The notes: generated by a model from the sequence alone, not told the origin. Shown: positions 23,401 through 34,470, counted from the stretch's first letter. The stretch: 64,000 nucleotides of DNA from Glebionis coronaria (GCA_025667525.1 CM046875.1:438352617-438416616), one strand, 5' to 3'. Numbers and translations are program-made.

Positions 23401-24010
23401 AAAATTGTTAGATTAAATTTGGCATTATTTTATTAATTTCTAGGATTATTTTAATTTAAAAAATAGTTTTTAGTGATTAAAAAATAGAAAAATAGTTTTT
23501 AAAATTCAAGAAAAAATAGTTTTTAGTCTTAAAATAATATAAGTTAGTTATTAGTTCAATAAATTAATATTTTGGACATTTTGTTAATTATATTTAATTT
23601 TAGGGCTTTAATTAGCATTTAAAATTGAATATTTAATTAATAAAAGGTTTTAAAATATATTTGTTGGATTTTTATTCTTATTTATATTATTTAAGACTTA
23701 GTTTAATCATTTAATTAATTTTTAGGTTTTATTTTTAATTTCGTCACGTTTTACGTATTTACGTCCGCGTTTTACGTTAATTCGTCGTAGTTTAAACGTA
23801 GTCGTAACTCGTCTTTAATTTTTCTCTTAAAACCAAAAACGTCACTAATCCAAACATTGTTATTTTATTAATTGGCATACACAATATACACCTCCTTCGA
23901 GAATGAACTTGGAATTTATTCAGTTTTACGTTTTTTCCTAAAGCGTAAGACTTAATACTTGCCGCACTTATACGTTGTTTTCCTAAACACGTATATCATT
24001 ATCTACATCA
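20440..24010 (+). mobile_element. 5' LTR of A2 (3571 bp)
   Basis: TGATGAGACTG start, TCTACATCA end. Subregions seen: terminal inverted motif (20441-20469), a C-rich ACCCAACCC tract (about 20947-21057), a telobox-like AAACCCTAA (21149-21157), a TATA box (21535), and a GCTTATTG/CAATAAGC cluster (21906-21955). A long A/T-rich part with ACTGTTCATT repeats follows (about 23098-23390). Confidence 0.95.
21535..21542 (+). promoter_or_regulatory. TATA box of the A2 5' LTR
   Basis: TATATAAG, about 1.1 kb into the LTR. It is identical in the 3' LTR at 31675-31682 and matched by TATATAAG in A3 (60511-60518). It probably drives the A2 genomic RNA. Confidence 0.6.
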
Positions 24011-24015
24011 ATTTT

Positions 24016-24033
24016 TGGCGCCGCTGCCGGGGA
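24016..24033 (+). other. Primer-binding site of A2 (tRNA-Asp type)
   Basis: TGGCGCCGCTGCCGGGGA, five bases after the LTR end. It has one mismatch to the complement of plant tRNA-Asp(GUC) 3' end. Confidence 0.92.
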
Positions 24034-24868
24034 GGTGTTTAGTGTGCCATTACTATTAGTATCGTGTTTGTGTGAGTAGTGCGTTTTTGCTTTTCATTTT
24101 TTGAAAAGCGTGAATATCGTACATACTCATTTTTGTTATTTTTATCTATTATATTATAATATCCAAATAAATCGTGTTTAATTTTCCTAAATTAAACACA
24201 AATCAATCTTTACTATATTGTAGATATATTGGTTTTCGTTTTTCTTGTGAATATTATTATTACTATATTGTACTACGTAAGAACAATAAATATACAAGTA
24301 CTCCAAATACGTGAGAAATCACAACCTTGACTTGGGAGGTCATTACCCAATCATTGTATTCGAATCCAAAGCAAAAGTTTAAAGGCAAAATAGATAAATA
24401 CTTTCGTGAGGCTTAATTTCAATTAACACAAACTATAAGGTGGGTATAAGGCGGTTGTATTTCACGACCTAAAGGAAAAAGGCTCTTAAGTGCTTCGCGC
24501 CGCCTCGTTTCCTCCGCTTGCTTGTGCATGTTTTGAGAAAGAAGGCTAATCGAGGGTTTGCCGCCCAAGTATTATCTACGTATACTATATTTGCTTGTGT
24601 TTTCAAGATTAAACCCTCTTGAACGTTTTGGTGTTCCACCAACGTTCTAAAGTCATCGAGAACATTCACTCCACGTGATCGTTTTCATTCTTTGAGGCTC
24701 CTTTAATCGAGAAAGTCGATTCGAGGAGAGATTTGTAGATTTGTGTCTACGTAATACAACAAAAAAATCCAAAAAAATTAAAAAACCAATCAAAAACCAA
24801 AAAAATTGAAAAAATCGAAAAGCCGCAAAAAGAATCTTCTTTGCTACCACCCATTCTACGCTTAGTGC
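24034..24868 (+). other. 5' leader of A2
   Basis: Noncoding, with blocks conserved with the A1 leader (CACAACCTTGACTTGGGAGG near 24320, and the region around 24440-24530). It probably contains packaging signals (inference). No gene is seen. Confidence 0.75.
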
Positions 24869-27800
24869 ATGCGCACTCGATCGAAGGACTATTCCAATTC
24901 TAGCGAAGCTTCGAATCGACGCAATCGTAATCGAAGGAATCGACGACGTAGAGGAGAATTAGAAACCGACGTTCCTAATATCGTTGTTGAAGAAACCGTA
25001 GAGGAGATGGCCGACAATCGTTCTATGATGGAATTGCTCCAAGCACCCACCGAGGGTTATGGAGACGCGATCGTAATTCCCGCTATCGAGGCGGAGAATT
25101 TTGAGATCAAGAGCGGAATGCTTTCGTTGATCCAAGCTACGAAGTTTCGAGGTCGTGAAGCCGATAATCCTCACGACCATATTCGGAATTTTGATCGTCT
25201 TTTGGCCACGAGCAAGTTTAAGAACGTCGACACCGATGTCGTCAAGCTTATGCTTTTTCCGTACTCGCTCGATGGTGCCGCCAAGGATTGGTACGAGAAA
25301 GAGCCACCTAATTCCATAGTTACGTGGAAGGATCTCGTTTCCAAGTTTGTTAATTATTTTTTCCCACCGTCTAAGACGACGTTTTTCAAGAATGAGATTA
25401 CGAAATTTGAGCAAAAATCGAATGAATCTTTTAGAGACGCGTGGGATCGTTTTAAGGAATTGCTTAGGCAATGTCCTCACCATGGTTTTTCCGAGTTGCA
25501 CCAAATCGATACGTTTTACAACGGTCTTAATTTTCACGAACAAGACTCGTTGAATTTCGCCTCCGGTGGCAACTTTTTGTGTAAAACTCCGAGAGAAGCT
25601 TTGATAATTATCGAAAACCGATCCAAGGTTTACCAACTCCGCAATGCACCGAGTGTTGCCAATGTCGCAAATGTTAGTAGTTCTAATCGCGACATTGAGA
25701 GAGTTGATGCAAAAGTCGACAAGTTGACGAATGTGTTTACGTCTTATCTCATTGAGATGCAAAAGAAAGACGCTCCCGCTACGGTGAAAGCGGTTGAGGT
25801 TTCGTGTACGTTTTGTGGTGGACCTCATAATTATTACGAGTGTGCGGCTACGGATGGCCAAACGTCAAATGTGAGTGCGTTAAATGGAAACAACAATTTT
25901 TCTAATCAAAATAACGCGGGTTCATCACAACAAGGAAATTATAACCAAGGCAACAATTTTCAAAACCGAAACAATTTTCAAGGAAATAATCAACAAGGAA
26001 ATTTTTCGAATCAAAATCAAGGAGGTTATAATCAAGGTCGTAATATAACTTGGCAAAATCGAGACAATAACCAAAACTCGAATTTTTCAAACAACAACAA
26101 TCAAGGCAATAATTTTTCAAGTGGTAATCAAGGAAATTTTCAAAGAAGTAATCAAAACCAAGGGAACTTTAACTCAAATCAAAATAGTTCGTCAAACGAT
26201 TTTCAAAATTACATGAAAACGAATGAGGCTAACATGAGACGATTAGAGGGAGAAATTGGTACTTTGAAAAACGACTTTACAAATACTTTGAAATTGCAAA
26301 ACACGAAGATTGAGCAAGGGCAAATTGATATTAAAAAGATGTTTTCGGCTATAATGAACAAGGCCTCGGGTTCGTCATCAAGTTCGTTACCTAGTGACAC
26401 CGTTGCAAATCCGAAAGAACAATGTAAAGCCGCCTCGTCTCGTGAGAAAGGTCGTGTGATTACCCCTAACCTTGAAGGATTCCGTGTTGTTTATCCCTCT
26501 CAACCCTCGACTTCTAAGACGTCTTCTTGTTCTAAAGTCGATGGGGTGAACGTGGCGACCAAGGAAAGGAGTGCACACCCTCGTGTACCTCTATTTCCAT
26601 CCACGGTTCAAAAAGAGAGCTTTGTCGACCTTACCAAAGTAACCCTTGAAGAAACTTGTGCCTCAATCCTTCTTAAAAAACCCAAAAGGCGTATGCCGAG
26701 AAAGGAAAAGGATCCGGGCCAATTTCTACTACCTTGTGATTTTTCCGAGATTGAGGGATGTTTAGCCCTTGCCGATTTAGGTGCTAGCATCAATCTCATG
26801 CCTCATTCTCTTTGGAAATTGATGAGATTGCCTTCGCTTACCCCCACGAACATGACAATCGAGCTTGCAAATTGTACTCCACTTATACCAATTGGAATAG
26901 CCGAGGATGTCTATGTTAGGATTGGAAAGTTTATTTTTCCCGCGGATTTCGTTATATCCGATTACGAGTGTGACCCTAAATGTCCCATTATTTTAGGCCG
27001 ACCATTCTTATCGACGGCTCGAACCGTAATCGACGTTCACGAGGGGAGACTTACTATGAGATATGGGGATGAGAAAATAGACTTTTTCGCTAGAAAATCC
27101 CAAGGATTTTATGAGAATGAAAAAACCGAGGTTTCCAAACCTAATGATTCAAATTCTAATGATTTCAAAATGTTTACTTTAGCGGAAAGAATGAAGCTTG
27201 ATGCATGTTTTGAAAGAATTAAGAAAAACGGTTTTAAGGATGATGATTTTAAGGATAAAGAATACGTGTACCTAATTCAAAAGGGTATGTGTAAATTTAT
27301 GGATGAAAACTCACTTTGGGATGTTTTTAGCGAAACAAGTGAAACACCAATTCCGAAGGGTGACGTTAATGCCATCACGACAATGACCAAAATGGATTCG
27401 TCTTCACCACCTTCGAAGGACCATGTCTTTGAGGCTTCAACTTCTAACTCCATCGAAGTGCCTCCTTTGCCTAGCCCAACACCCGTTGAGGCTAAAGGGT
27501 TTATCGACATCGATCCTCTCGTCTTAGAAAAGTCACCTAAGCATAGCCCTAGTGCTTGTAAGTCCATGGTTGTGAGTGCTCACATCGACTCTTTCTTTGA
27601 CGATGACGATGGCGATTTTGCCGAGCTTGATCACGTACTTCGAAATCCACATGCTATTTTTGATTCTCCTAAGAAGAAACATGTGAAGTACGATGATTAC
27701 GAGTTTGATCCCGAGATTGAGGAAATCATTGAACGAGAGCTAGCTCTTATGCCTCCACTTCCACCTACGAGTGAGGTCGATCTTTCCAAAATCGAGGATG

Positions 27801-28711
27801 AACTTAATGAGTTGGAACGTCTTATTTTCGATGACGAACCAACTCATGTGACCACCAAAAATCCCATTCTCGAGGAGTTACCTAATCAACACTCCTCATT
27901 TGAGAATGACGTTTACCACATTCGTGAGGATCTAACTTATCAACGATCCCCACAAAAGAATGATGGTTTCGTGCTTGATCGTGATCTTTTCGAGAGAGTT
28001 TCTAAGATACTCAAGGAGGGGAATGACAAACCTTGGTTTGACAAGCCTATCTTTGACGAAGAAATCGATGAGATCGACGTTCATGAGGATGACGAGTATG
28101 TAGACCCCGAGGGGGCGGTGTTCTTTATTGACAAACGTTTTGAGAACTTATATAATCCGCCACCCCCTCCCGCCAGTGACTTAAATGTGAGGATTTTTAG
28201 CGCGACTAATTTTGAATTTGACACGCCAAATATTTTCGACATTATCAAATCGGGTTTTCATAAAGAGTTTTTGAACGATGAAAAAGGAAAGGATTTTAAA
28301 AATGTTTTAAATGATTTTTCTACATGTTTAACTCCGTCATCACATCGTGTTATGAGTGCTACCACCTCGTCTACTCCTTTTGACGATGGTTGGTGTGGTT
28401 TTAGTGTGGGGGAAGCCCCAAATGTTCCCTCCCATTTCTCCACCGAGGACGAGATTTACGATCCCGGAATTGCTTGTAAAGGGAAAACTCGGTCTTCCAC
28501 CGATGCAATAAATGGAAATCTTATCTATTTGCTTGGTGTGAGTCTACCTCGAGTAGCTCATAAGTTTGCCTTACCCATTGCCCCACCTTTCTACTTCTTA
28601 TCTCTTTTCTTCTACCCCATTGGGGTTTGTGTTGGAGTAGCGTTGTTTCGTCTTTCATCCGAAAACGAAGACGCTATCTTTGACCCCGGTATACGTTTAT
28701 CGGGTTTTTAA
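24869..28711 (+). CDS. gag-pro: Intact A2 Gag-protease polyprotein with acidic, membrane-like FDPG tail (1280 aa)
   Basis: Uninterrupted frame. It opens with a basic Arg/Asn-rich N terminus (about 1-35), then the retrotransposon Gag domain (about 50-270; LLQAPTEGYG, PHDHIRNF, EPPNSIVTW, HHGFSELHQIDTFYNGLN). A knuckle C-x2-C-x3-H-x4-C sits at 313-325 and a long N/Q-rich prion-like stretch at about 330-450. Retropepsin follows, with active-site D636-L-G-A-S and IILGRPFL near 707. A very acidic region (about 750-1190) leads to YDPGI at 1197-1201, a 28-residue hydrophobic segment at about 1233-1260 and FDPGI at 1271-1275, five residues before the end. There is no RT, RNase H or integrase. Gag and protease should assemble and process particles; the tail is of unknown function, possibly membrane-associated (inference). 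Confidence 0.93.
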   Translation: MRTRSKDYSNSSEASNRRNRNRRNRRRRGELETDVPNIVVEETVEEMADNRSMMELLQAPTEGYGDAIVIPAIEAENFEIKSGMLSLIQATKFRGREADNPHDHIRNFDRLLATSKFKNVDTDVVKLMLFPYSLDGAAKDWYEKEPPNSIVTWKDLVSKFVNYFFPPSKTTFFKNEITKFEQKSNESFRDAWDRFKELLRQCPHHGFSELHQIDTFYNGLNFHEQDSLNFASGGNFLCKTPREALIIIENRSKVYQLRNAPSVANVANVSSSNRDIERVDAKVDKLTNVFTSYLIEMQKKDAPATVKAVEVSCTFCGGPHNYYECAATDGQTSNVSALNGNNNFSNQNNAGSSQQGNYNQGNNFQNRNNFQGNNQQGNFSNQNQGGYNQGRNITWQNRDNNQNSNFSNNNNQGNNFSSGNQGNFQRSNQNQGNFNSNQNSSSNDFQNYMKTNEANMRRLEGEIGTLKNDFTNTLKLQNTKIEQGQIDIKKMFSAIMNKASGSSSSSLPSDTVANPKEQCKAASSREKGRVITPNLEGFRVVYPSQPSTSKTSSCSKVDGVNVATKERSAHPRVPLFPSTVQKESFVDLTKVTLEETCASILLKKPKRRMPRKEKDPGQFLLPCDFSEIEGCLALADLGASINLMPHSLWKLMRLPSLTPTNMTIELANCTPLIPIGIAEDVYVRIGKFIFPADFVISDYECDPKCPIILGRPFLSTARTVIDVHEGRLTMRYGDEKIDFFARKSQGFYENEKTEVSKPNDSNSNDFKMFTLAERMKLDACFERIKKNGFKDDDFKDKEYVYLIQKGMCKFMDENSLWDVFSETSETPIPKGDVNAITTMTKMDSSSPPSKDHVFEASTSNSIEVPPLPSPTPVEAKGFIDIDPLVLEKSPKHSPSACKSMVVSAHIDSFFDDDDGDFAELDHVLRNPHAIFDSPKKKHVKYDDYEFDPEIEEIIERELALMPPLPPTSEVDLSKIEDELNELERLIFDDEPTHVTTKNPILEELPNQHSSFENDVYHIREDLTYQRSPQKNDGFVLDRDLFERVSKILKEGNDKPWFDKPIFDEEIDEIDVHEDDEYVDPEGAVFFIDKRFENLYNPPPPPASDLNVRIFSATNFEFDTPNIFDIIKSGFHKEFLNDEKGKDFKNVLNDFSTCLTPSSHRVMSATTSSTPFDDGWCGFSVGEAPNVPSHFSTEDEIYDPGIACKGKTRSSTDAINGNLIYLLGVSLPRVAHKFALPIAPPFYFLSLFFYPIGVCVGVALFRLSSENEDAIFDPGIRLSGF

Positions 28712-28806
28712 AGTACTCCATGTACTTTTGGGCCTTGTTTATCATGTAAGCCCCACCAAAAATGACCATACCAAGATTATCCCTAAATTATCACATTTAT
28801 GGGGAT

Positions 28807-28857
28807 CCGAGTCGAGCTTTTGACTCGGTTATCAAAAACAAGGTGCCTCGTGGGGGA
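28807..28857 (+). promoter_or_regulatory. Conserved post-coding stem-loop block in A2
   Basis: CCGAGTC (28807-28813) pairs with GACTCGG (28822-28828), a 7-bp stem, followed by TTATCAAAAACAAGGTGCCT and a G-rich run. It is the lineage A version of the B block, with the stem kept and the tail diverged. Confidence 0.6.
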
Positions 28858-29194
28858 TTCTCATGCTTATCCTTGTACATATTATTGCTTTCTTAGATAA
28901 TGTAACGAGGGGACTTGTGCTCTTCCTACCTTTGTTTCGTGGTTGTTTGTGATTGTGATCTATTAGGTTCATCGTCATCATTGAAGCCTCTCGTGTTCGT
29001 TTTACGGATCACTCGAGCTTCGATCGTTGCCTTTGGAGATTCCGATATCCGATGATATCCTTTTATGTTCTAACGTTTATCTTATTAGCATAATTCATAA
29101 ACGGCTTTTAGGTTATTCGTTTTACCCTTTCCATGCTCGAGATTAAGCATTCGACTTCGTCTCTAGTATGGGGGTATTTACACCCCTAGACTCG

Positions 29195-29235
29195 AAACAT
29201 TGAGGACAATGTTTAGTTTTAGTATGGGGGGGTGA
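29195..29235 (+). promoter_or_regulatory. AGGA-loop hairpin and polypurine copy in A2
   Basis: AAACATTG-AGGA-CAATGTTT (29195-29214) is followed by TAGTATGGGGGGGTGA. A further copy, TAGTATGGGGG, lies at 29165-29174. These match the A2 polypurine tract and not the B-type AAGTGTAGGGG. Confidence 0.6.
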
Positions 29236-30565
29236 GAAGATACTTCACCTTGCTTACGTCAACACGCTATCCAATATTCATCTTTTTGTTATCGTTTTGT
29301 TGCAAATAAGGCTAAAAATGGCCAAATTTTAAAATTTTTTCTTGTTTTTCATAAGTGTTTAAGACACGAATGTAGGTTTTCCGATGGTGAGAACGAGAGT
29401 AATTTTTGACTCGACCGTGCGTGTTGAGCACTTAGCTTCGATTCCTTAACTTTTTAGGCTAAGTCTCTTAAATGAGGACGAGAAATGATAGAGTTATTTA
29501 TAAGTCTCGTAATCGTCACGATCTTATGTGTAGTAATTATTAGCTTATTCTCCCAACGCTTTTGCATAATAAATTGTTAATAAATATTGATTTGGCGGTT
29601 TAGTCACTATTGTTGGGTTTCTAATTTGTTTTGGTAGCTTCCATGTAATTAAATTGGGAAAACATTAAGGTATCGCCAGCGTCACGGTTTTGAAGTATTG
29701 GCACCCGAATAATCGAAAGCTTCACCTAATAATAAGATTTCAAGTGCTCACCTAAATTAAGCAAAAATTTGAAGCTCACAAGGCCGAAAAATCTATGCCC
29801 AAATTGAAAGTGAATCAAGCCTTAATCTTCGAAGCTTTAAAGATCCAAAATTCGCTTTAGCGTGAGGATATACGTCTTTGGCTAATAAAACCACCGATGA
29901 GGCGGATAATAAAAGGCAAGGCAAGACCGAAGTCATAATAAAAGCTTCATGGCGAAGTTGAATAAAAGATGGAGGTAAACCAAAGATAATAAGGCCCTTC
30001 CGTTAGGGGGCGTATAAAAGTCTTGGTAATAAGTCTCATGTTCAAAACCGTTATAAAATCGTGTTTATCGATCCTTCTTGTTGACTTAATTTTTTGACAT
30101 CGTTGTCTATTGGGGTGAATTATTGATTTGATGATTTTGGTTACACCGTTAGAACTCTATTTTTAGACTTAATCTCTATTCACGCATAAGTCGATGATGT
30201 ATCCTCGTGATCATTAAGACAAAAATAAAATATAAGAGATACCAAGTAGGAATAAGGGAGTTTAGGTTCGTAATTAACACTCATAAGATGTGTTCGTGTT
30301 GCTAACTTATAATAACAATGATCTCGTTACACGCTTAGCATGGAATTGGGTGAAAATCGAGGACGACGAAATTATTTCTAACGAAGCATTCACGTGTTCT
30401 TGTTCTATGATCCCAAAGTCACATTCTCGTGATGAAAACAATACATTATGTCTAAAACACGTGTAGTAGTTTATTTTTATGTCTTGAATAAATGTCATCA
30501 TAAAATGAATTTTGGAAGTGCTATGATACTTAATTCTAGCATTGCGTGGGGACACGGCAATGGTT

Positions 30566-30578
30566 TAGTATGGGGGAG
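30566..30578 (+). other. 3' polypurine tract of A2
   Basis: TTAGTATGGGGGAG directly upstream of the 3' LTR start TGATGAGACTG. Confidence 0.85.
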
Positions 30579-33500
30579 TGATGAGACTGTATTTATACAT
30601 AGTCTCATCGTCCAAAATGGGCTTAAAACGCTTAAAATATCATCAAAATACCCATATATGTGCCTATGTTTGTTCATTGTGTATTTTAGGTATGGATATC
30701 GTGAATTCACCAAAAGATCAAAGGAATCAAGCAAAAACGAACACGGGAAACGAAGCCGCACAAAGAACCGGGCCCGAAGAATGATTTTCCTAACAAGTCC
30801 TTGAAGTTTTGAAGATTGGCAAGAATGGTCCCTCAAATTTGGAAGACTTGGCAATTTATACCCCTGTAAAACTCATATATTACATTGGGGTCCCTAAATT
30901 TCCATGATTATACAAGCATGGCCCTTGAAGATCTCAAAGATTACAAGTTTAGTCCTTATGTTCATCTTATTAAACTTAAAAGGACTAATATTGCCAATTG
31001 CCCAAACATTTAACAAAGGAAAGAAGAAGTTGTGGCTGCCAAAACTGGATTTGAACACAATTGGGAGTTCAGGGGGCAAACTTGTGAAAACCAAACCCAA
31101 ACCCAACTTAAGCCCACATTTAACCCGGTCCAACCCATTCCCTAAACACCCTACCCGACCCAACCAGCCCACACCCAACCCACGTCACTCCCCACTCTAA
31201 CAGATTAAATTACTATATTAATTTTTAAATTAAACTTTTTCCCTCTAAACAATCACTGTTTATCCTTAATCCCCCTACCCAGACACATAAACCCTAAATC
31301 CCGTACCCTCTTAATCCCCTAAATTAAAACCCCCTCTTTTCCAGAAAGTTAATTGAACCTCCCCTAATCACAACCCACCAAAGAACACTACACCCCATGA
31401 CCTCTTGTGGGTCCCCCGTGCTCCCCTGTCTAACCAAAGAAGGCAAAGAAGGCATCTTTTGACTCCATCAACGGCACAAAGCAATTCCTTGCTCCCAAAG
31501 GAGTTTTTGGACGACTGAGATGAAGGAATACAGCTGTATCATCACAACATTCACATGTGATCCATTTTGACCAAAGCTAAAATTCAAATTCAAGGGGCAA
31601 GACTGGAAATTCCAGGATTAGGGTTTAGGTCATTTCATTATTTAATTGTAATTCTAGAAGAATCAGTAGGGTAGTATATAAGAGATAGAATGTGTCTCTT
31701 ATTTTTCGTTCAAGTCTTTGTAATTTTCTTTTTAAATTAATGAAAATGAAATAAAATTTAAAATACAATTTCTGAGTTCCTTTTACTGCTTTCTTAGTGT
31801 ATCAAGTATCTTGGTTTGCAAAGTAGTTGTAGGTTTCAAAAGTAGTTAACATGTTTTAAGGATTTTCAAAAGAAAATAATTTTCTTTAGTAATTGTTAAA
31901 AAGGCTTTCAAAAATTTGAGGTTAACTTAATTTTGAAGTGAAAGTGGAAAAGATTAAGTTAACATCAGTTGGTGCAAGTTTTATTAATTTCTAGTTGAAT
32001 TTCTAAAAAGGATTTATTAGAAAAAAATCTGTTTCATTTTTTTTAGCAATAAGCTACATCAGCTTACTCAATAAGCTTGTGTGTAGCTTATTGGCCCCTT
32101 TTTTATCAGGTCACTTTCTCTGTTCATTTGTTTTCTTGGCAGGTTACTAGCTACTCCATCCGTTCCATTTTATTCAATTGAAGAAATATTGGGTGTTGAC
32201 TGAAAGTCAACACCAGCATATCTCTACATCAACAACTTATAGCAAACTTGCATAAGCCCTCCATAAGTTCAACTAGACGATTTCAGAAAGGCATCAGCCC
32301 CAATAGCAAGGCTTGAACCTCTTTTCTCATTTTTTTGAACTTTATGTGAACAATTATGTGAAATTTGTGTAAACCTGTCTAAATGTTATTATTTCTGTTT
32401 ATTCATGCTTCTTAGGTAAGTTTATGCAGGTTAGTAGTGATTTAGATCAGTTAGTTTAGGTTTGTGAGCAATTGGTTTGTTAATTTCAAATTACTGAATA
32501 TTAAAAGGGTGTTTGGGACTAGTTTTTAACTGAAATTGGTGACAGGTTTGGTGTTAAATACTACCTCAACACACTTTATCTGTTGGTATTAGGTGTTATC
32601 AGTTAGAATCCTCAAAGGTTAATAGCATAACAAGAAGTTTGCATGTTAAAATTTGCTTTCATAGCATAAAAACAGAAGATGCATTAATCTGCCAGGTTTT
32701 GGTCAAATTTGCCCATAAGTTTTGAGTAATCTGTTTAGTATAGGTTAGACTAGGGTTTCATTTAGTTTGTATGTAATTGGGTTAGCCATTGTGCAAGTTT
32801 ACAAGCTTTGAAACTCATCCAAGTGCACCTAAATAGCTTTCTGCCCCCCCACAGCCCCCTAGTTGACATCAGCAACTTAATTTGCTCTTCTCTGTGTGAT
32901 TCTTGCTCTGTGCTAGTGTTTTTTTTGTGCTTGCTGTGACTCCCCACAACCCAACTGGTTGTGGGGGTGCCCTTTGTTGCCATCAAAATCCACAAACAAG
33001 CTAGATTCAAGCAATCAAGTCCAAACCCGTTTTTTTTTACACTAACAGTGGGAAAAAGTTCCCACTGTCTTTGTTAAGTGTTCCCCCTGCTGCACTACTG
33101 GACAAAAAGTCCAAGTAGTCACTTTCAGGATTTTTAATTTTTTGTCTCTAGTGGACTAAACTAGGAATTAGAATTCCATTCTTTTTTCTATATTTTTCTT
33201 TTTAAATTCTTAATTTTTCAGTTTAATTTACTTTTATTTTACTGTTCATTTTCCATTTTTTAGATTATTTTGCTATTTTAATTATTTTTTAATATTCTGT
33301 CTTTTGTCTTTTAGTGGTAAAAATTTGTATTTTTCACTTTTAAAATTTTTCCTAGGTTTAGAATAATATTTTAAGAGTTTTAGTCAAAAAGTTTTTCACT
33401 GTTCATTTTTTTTAATTATTTTTTATAATTAATTAGTTTAATTAGGGTTTATTTTATAAACTGTTTTGTCTTTTAGTGAAAAATTTTACATTTTTCAAAC

Positions 33501-34153
33501 TCTTTTATTTTTCTACTGTTCATTAGAGTATTTTAGGATTTTTAAAATTGTTAGATTAAATTTGGCATTATTTTATTAATTTCTAGGATTATTTTAATTT
33601 AAAAAATAGTTTTTAGTGATTAAAAAATAGAAAAATAGTTTTTAAAATTCAAGAAAAAATAGTTTTTAGTCTTTAAATAATATAAGTTAGTTATTAGTTC
33701 AATAAATTAATATTTTGGACATTTTGTTAATTATATTTAATTTTAGGGCTTTAATTAGCATTTAAAATTGAATATTTAATTAATAAAAGGTTTTAAAATA
33801 TATTTGTTGGATTTTTATTCTTATTTATATTATTTAAGACTTAGTTTAATCATTTAATTAATTTTTAGGTTTTATTTTTAATTTCGTCACGTTTTACGTA
33901 TTTACGTCCGCGTTTTACGTTAATTCGTCGTAGTTTAAACGTAGTCGTAACTCGTCTTTAATTTTTCTCTTAAAACCAAAAACGTCACTAATCCAAACAT
34001 TGTTATTTTATTAATTGGCATACACAATATACACCTCCTTCGAGAACGAACTTGGAATTTATTCAGTTTTACGTTTTTTCCTAAAGCGTAAGACTTAATA
34101 CTTGCCGCACTTATACGTTGTTTTCCTAAACACGTATATCATTATCTACATCA
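30579..34153 (+). mobile_element. 3' LTR of A2 (3575 bp)
   Basis: Nearly identical to 20440-24010. Differences noticed include G/A near 30757, C/A near 31711, C/G near 31823, C/T near 32709 and one-base length changes in homopolymers. It is followed by the TCGAG duplication. Confidence 0.95.
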
Positions 34154-34158
34154 TCGAG
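34154..34158. repeat. Target-site duplication, right of A2 (TCGAG)
   Basis: Exact repeat of 20435-20439. Confidence 0.95.
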
Positions 34159-34470
34159 CACCTTTGGCGCAAGCCACGGTACGATGTGCCAAAGTAGCTC
34201 TCACGCCGAAGACCTAACATCCAGCTTTGATACCACCGTACCCGCTCTAATTGATAGTCTCTGATAGCACATTCAAAAAAGAAATTTCTGAAGATGCCCC
34301 TTTACCAAGGGGTAAAGTTTCAAATTTTCCAAAAATATCCCGAAGCAACTCAGGCAACCTTACACCATATGTTGACATGTGTATGACACAAATACAAATT
34401 GCCTCGATTTCTTTGATTGCGTTGGGACACATCGATTGCCATGAGGTATTTAGAAAAATTTAAAATCTAA
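34159..34470. other. Flanking DNA right of A2
   Basis: Contains short open frames on both strands (34251-34463 plus, 34247-34432 minus) without a domain I recognise. It is continuous with 19937-20434 before the A2 insertion. Possibly a gene fragment, but nothing certain. Confidence 0.35.

Larger units (their letters stand above)
28712..30578 (+). other. A2 3' noncoding region
   Basis: No gene. It shares several blocks with the B-family 3' regions despite unrelated LTRs: the stem-loop at 28807, the hairpin at 29195, the ATGATAGAGTTATTTATAAG region near 29488, and the AAAATAAAATATAAGAGATAC region near 30221. Confidence 0.8.
20440..34153 (+). mobile_element. Element A2: complete young non-autonomous Ty3/gypsy element (13.7 kb)
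   Basis: A complete element: 5' LTR 20440-24010, tRNA-Asp primer site, leader, a single intact Gag-protease-tail frame (24869-28711), 1.87-kb 3' noncoding region, polypurine tract and 3' LTR 30579-34153, all framed by TCGAG. The LTRs differ by about 11 substitutions and a few one-base indels by my visual count (about 0.3 percent), so insertion was recent. RT, RNase H and integrase are absent with no sign of a deletion scar in the frame. The plan resembles the described TR-GAG type of plant elements (Gag-bearing, pol-less); it must have used enzymes from another element. Confidence 0.95.

Noticed and set aside
24959..25861. 300-codon open frame antisense to A2 gag
   Set aside because: It mirrors the codon bias of the real Gag frame, has no recognisable motif and no start context. 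Treated as a shadow.
34247..34463. Small genes on either strand next to A2
   Set aside because: Overlapping short frames without a domain, start context or splice signals.
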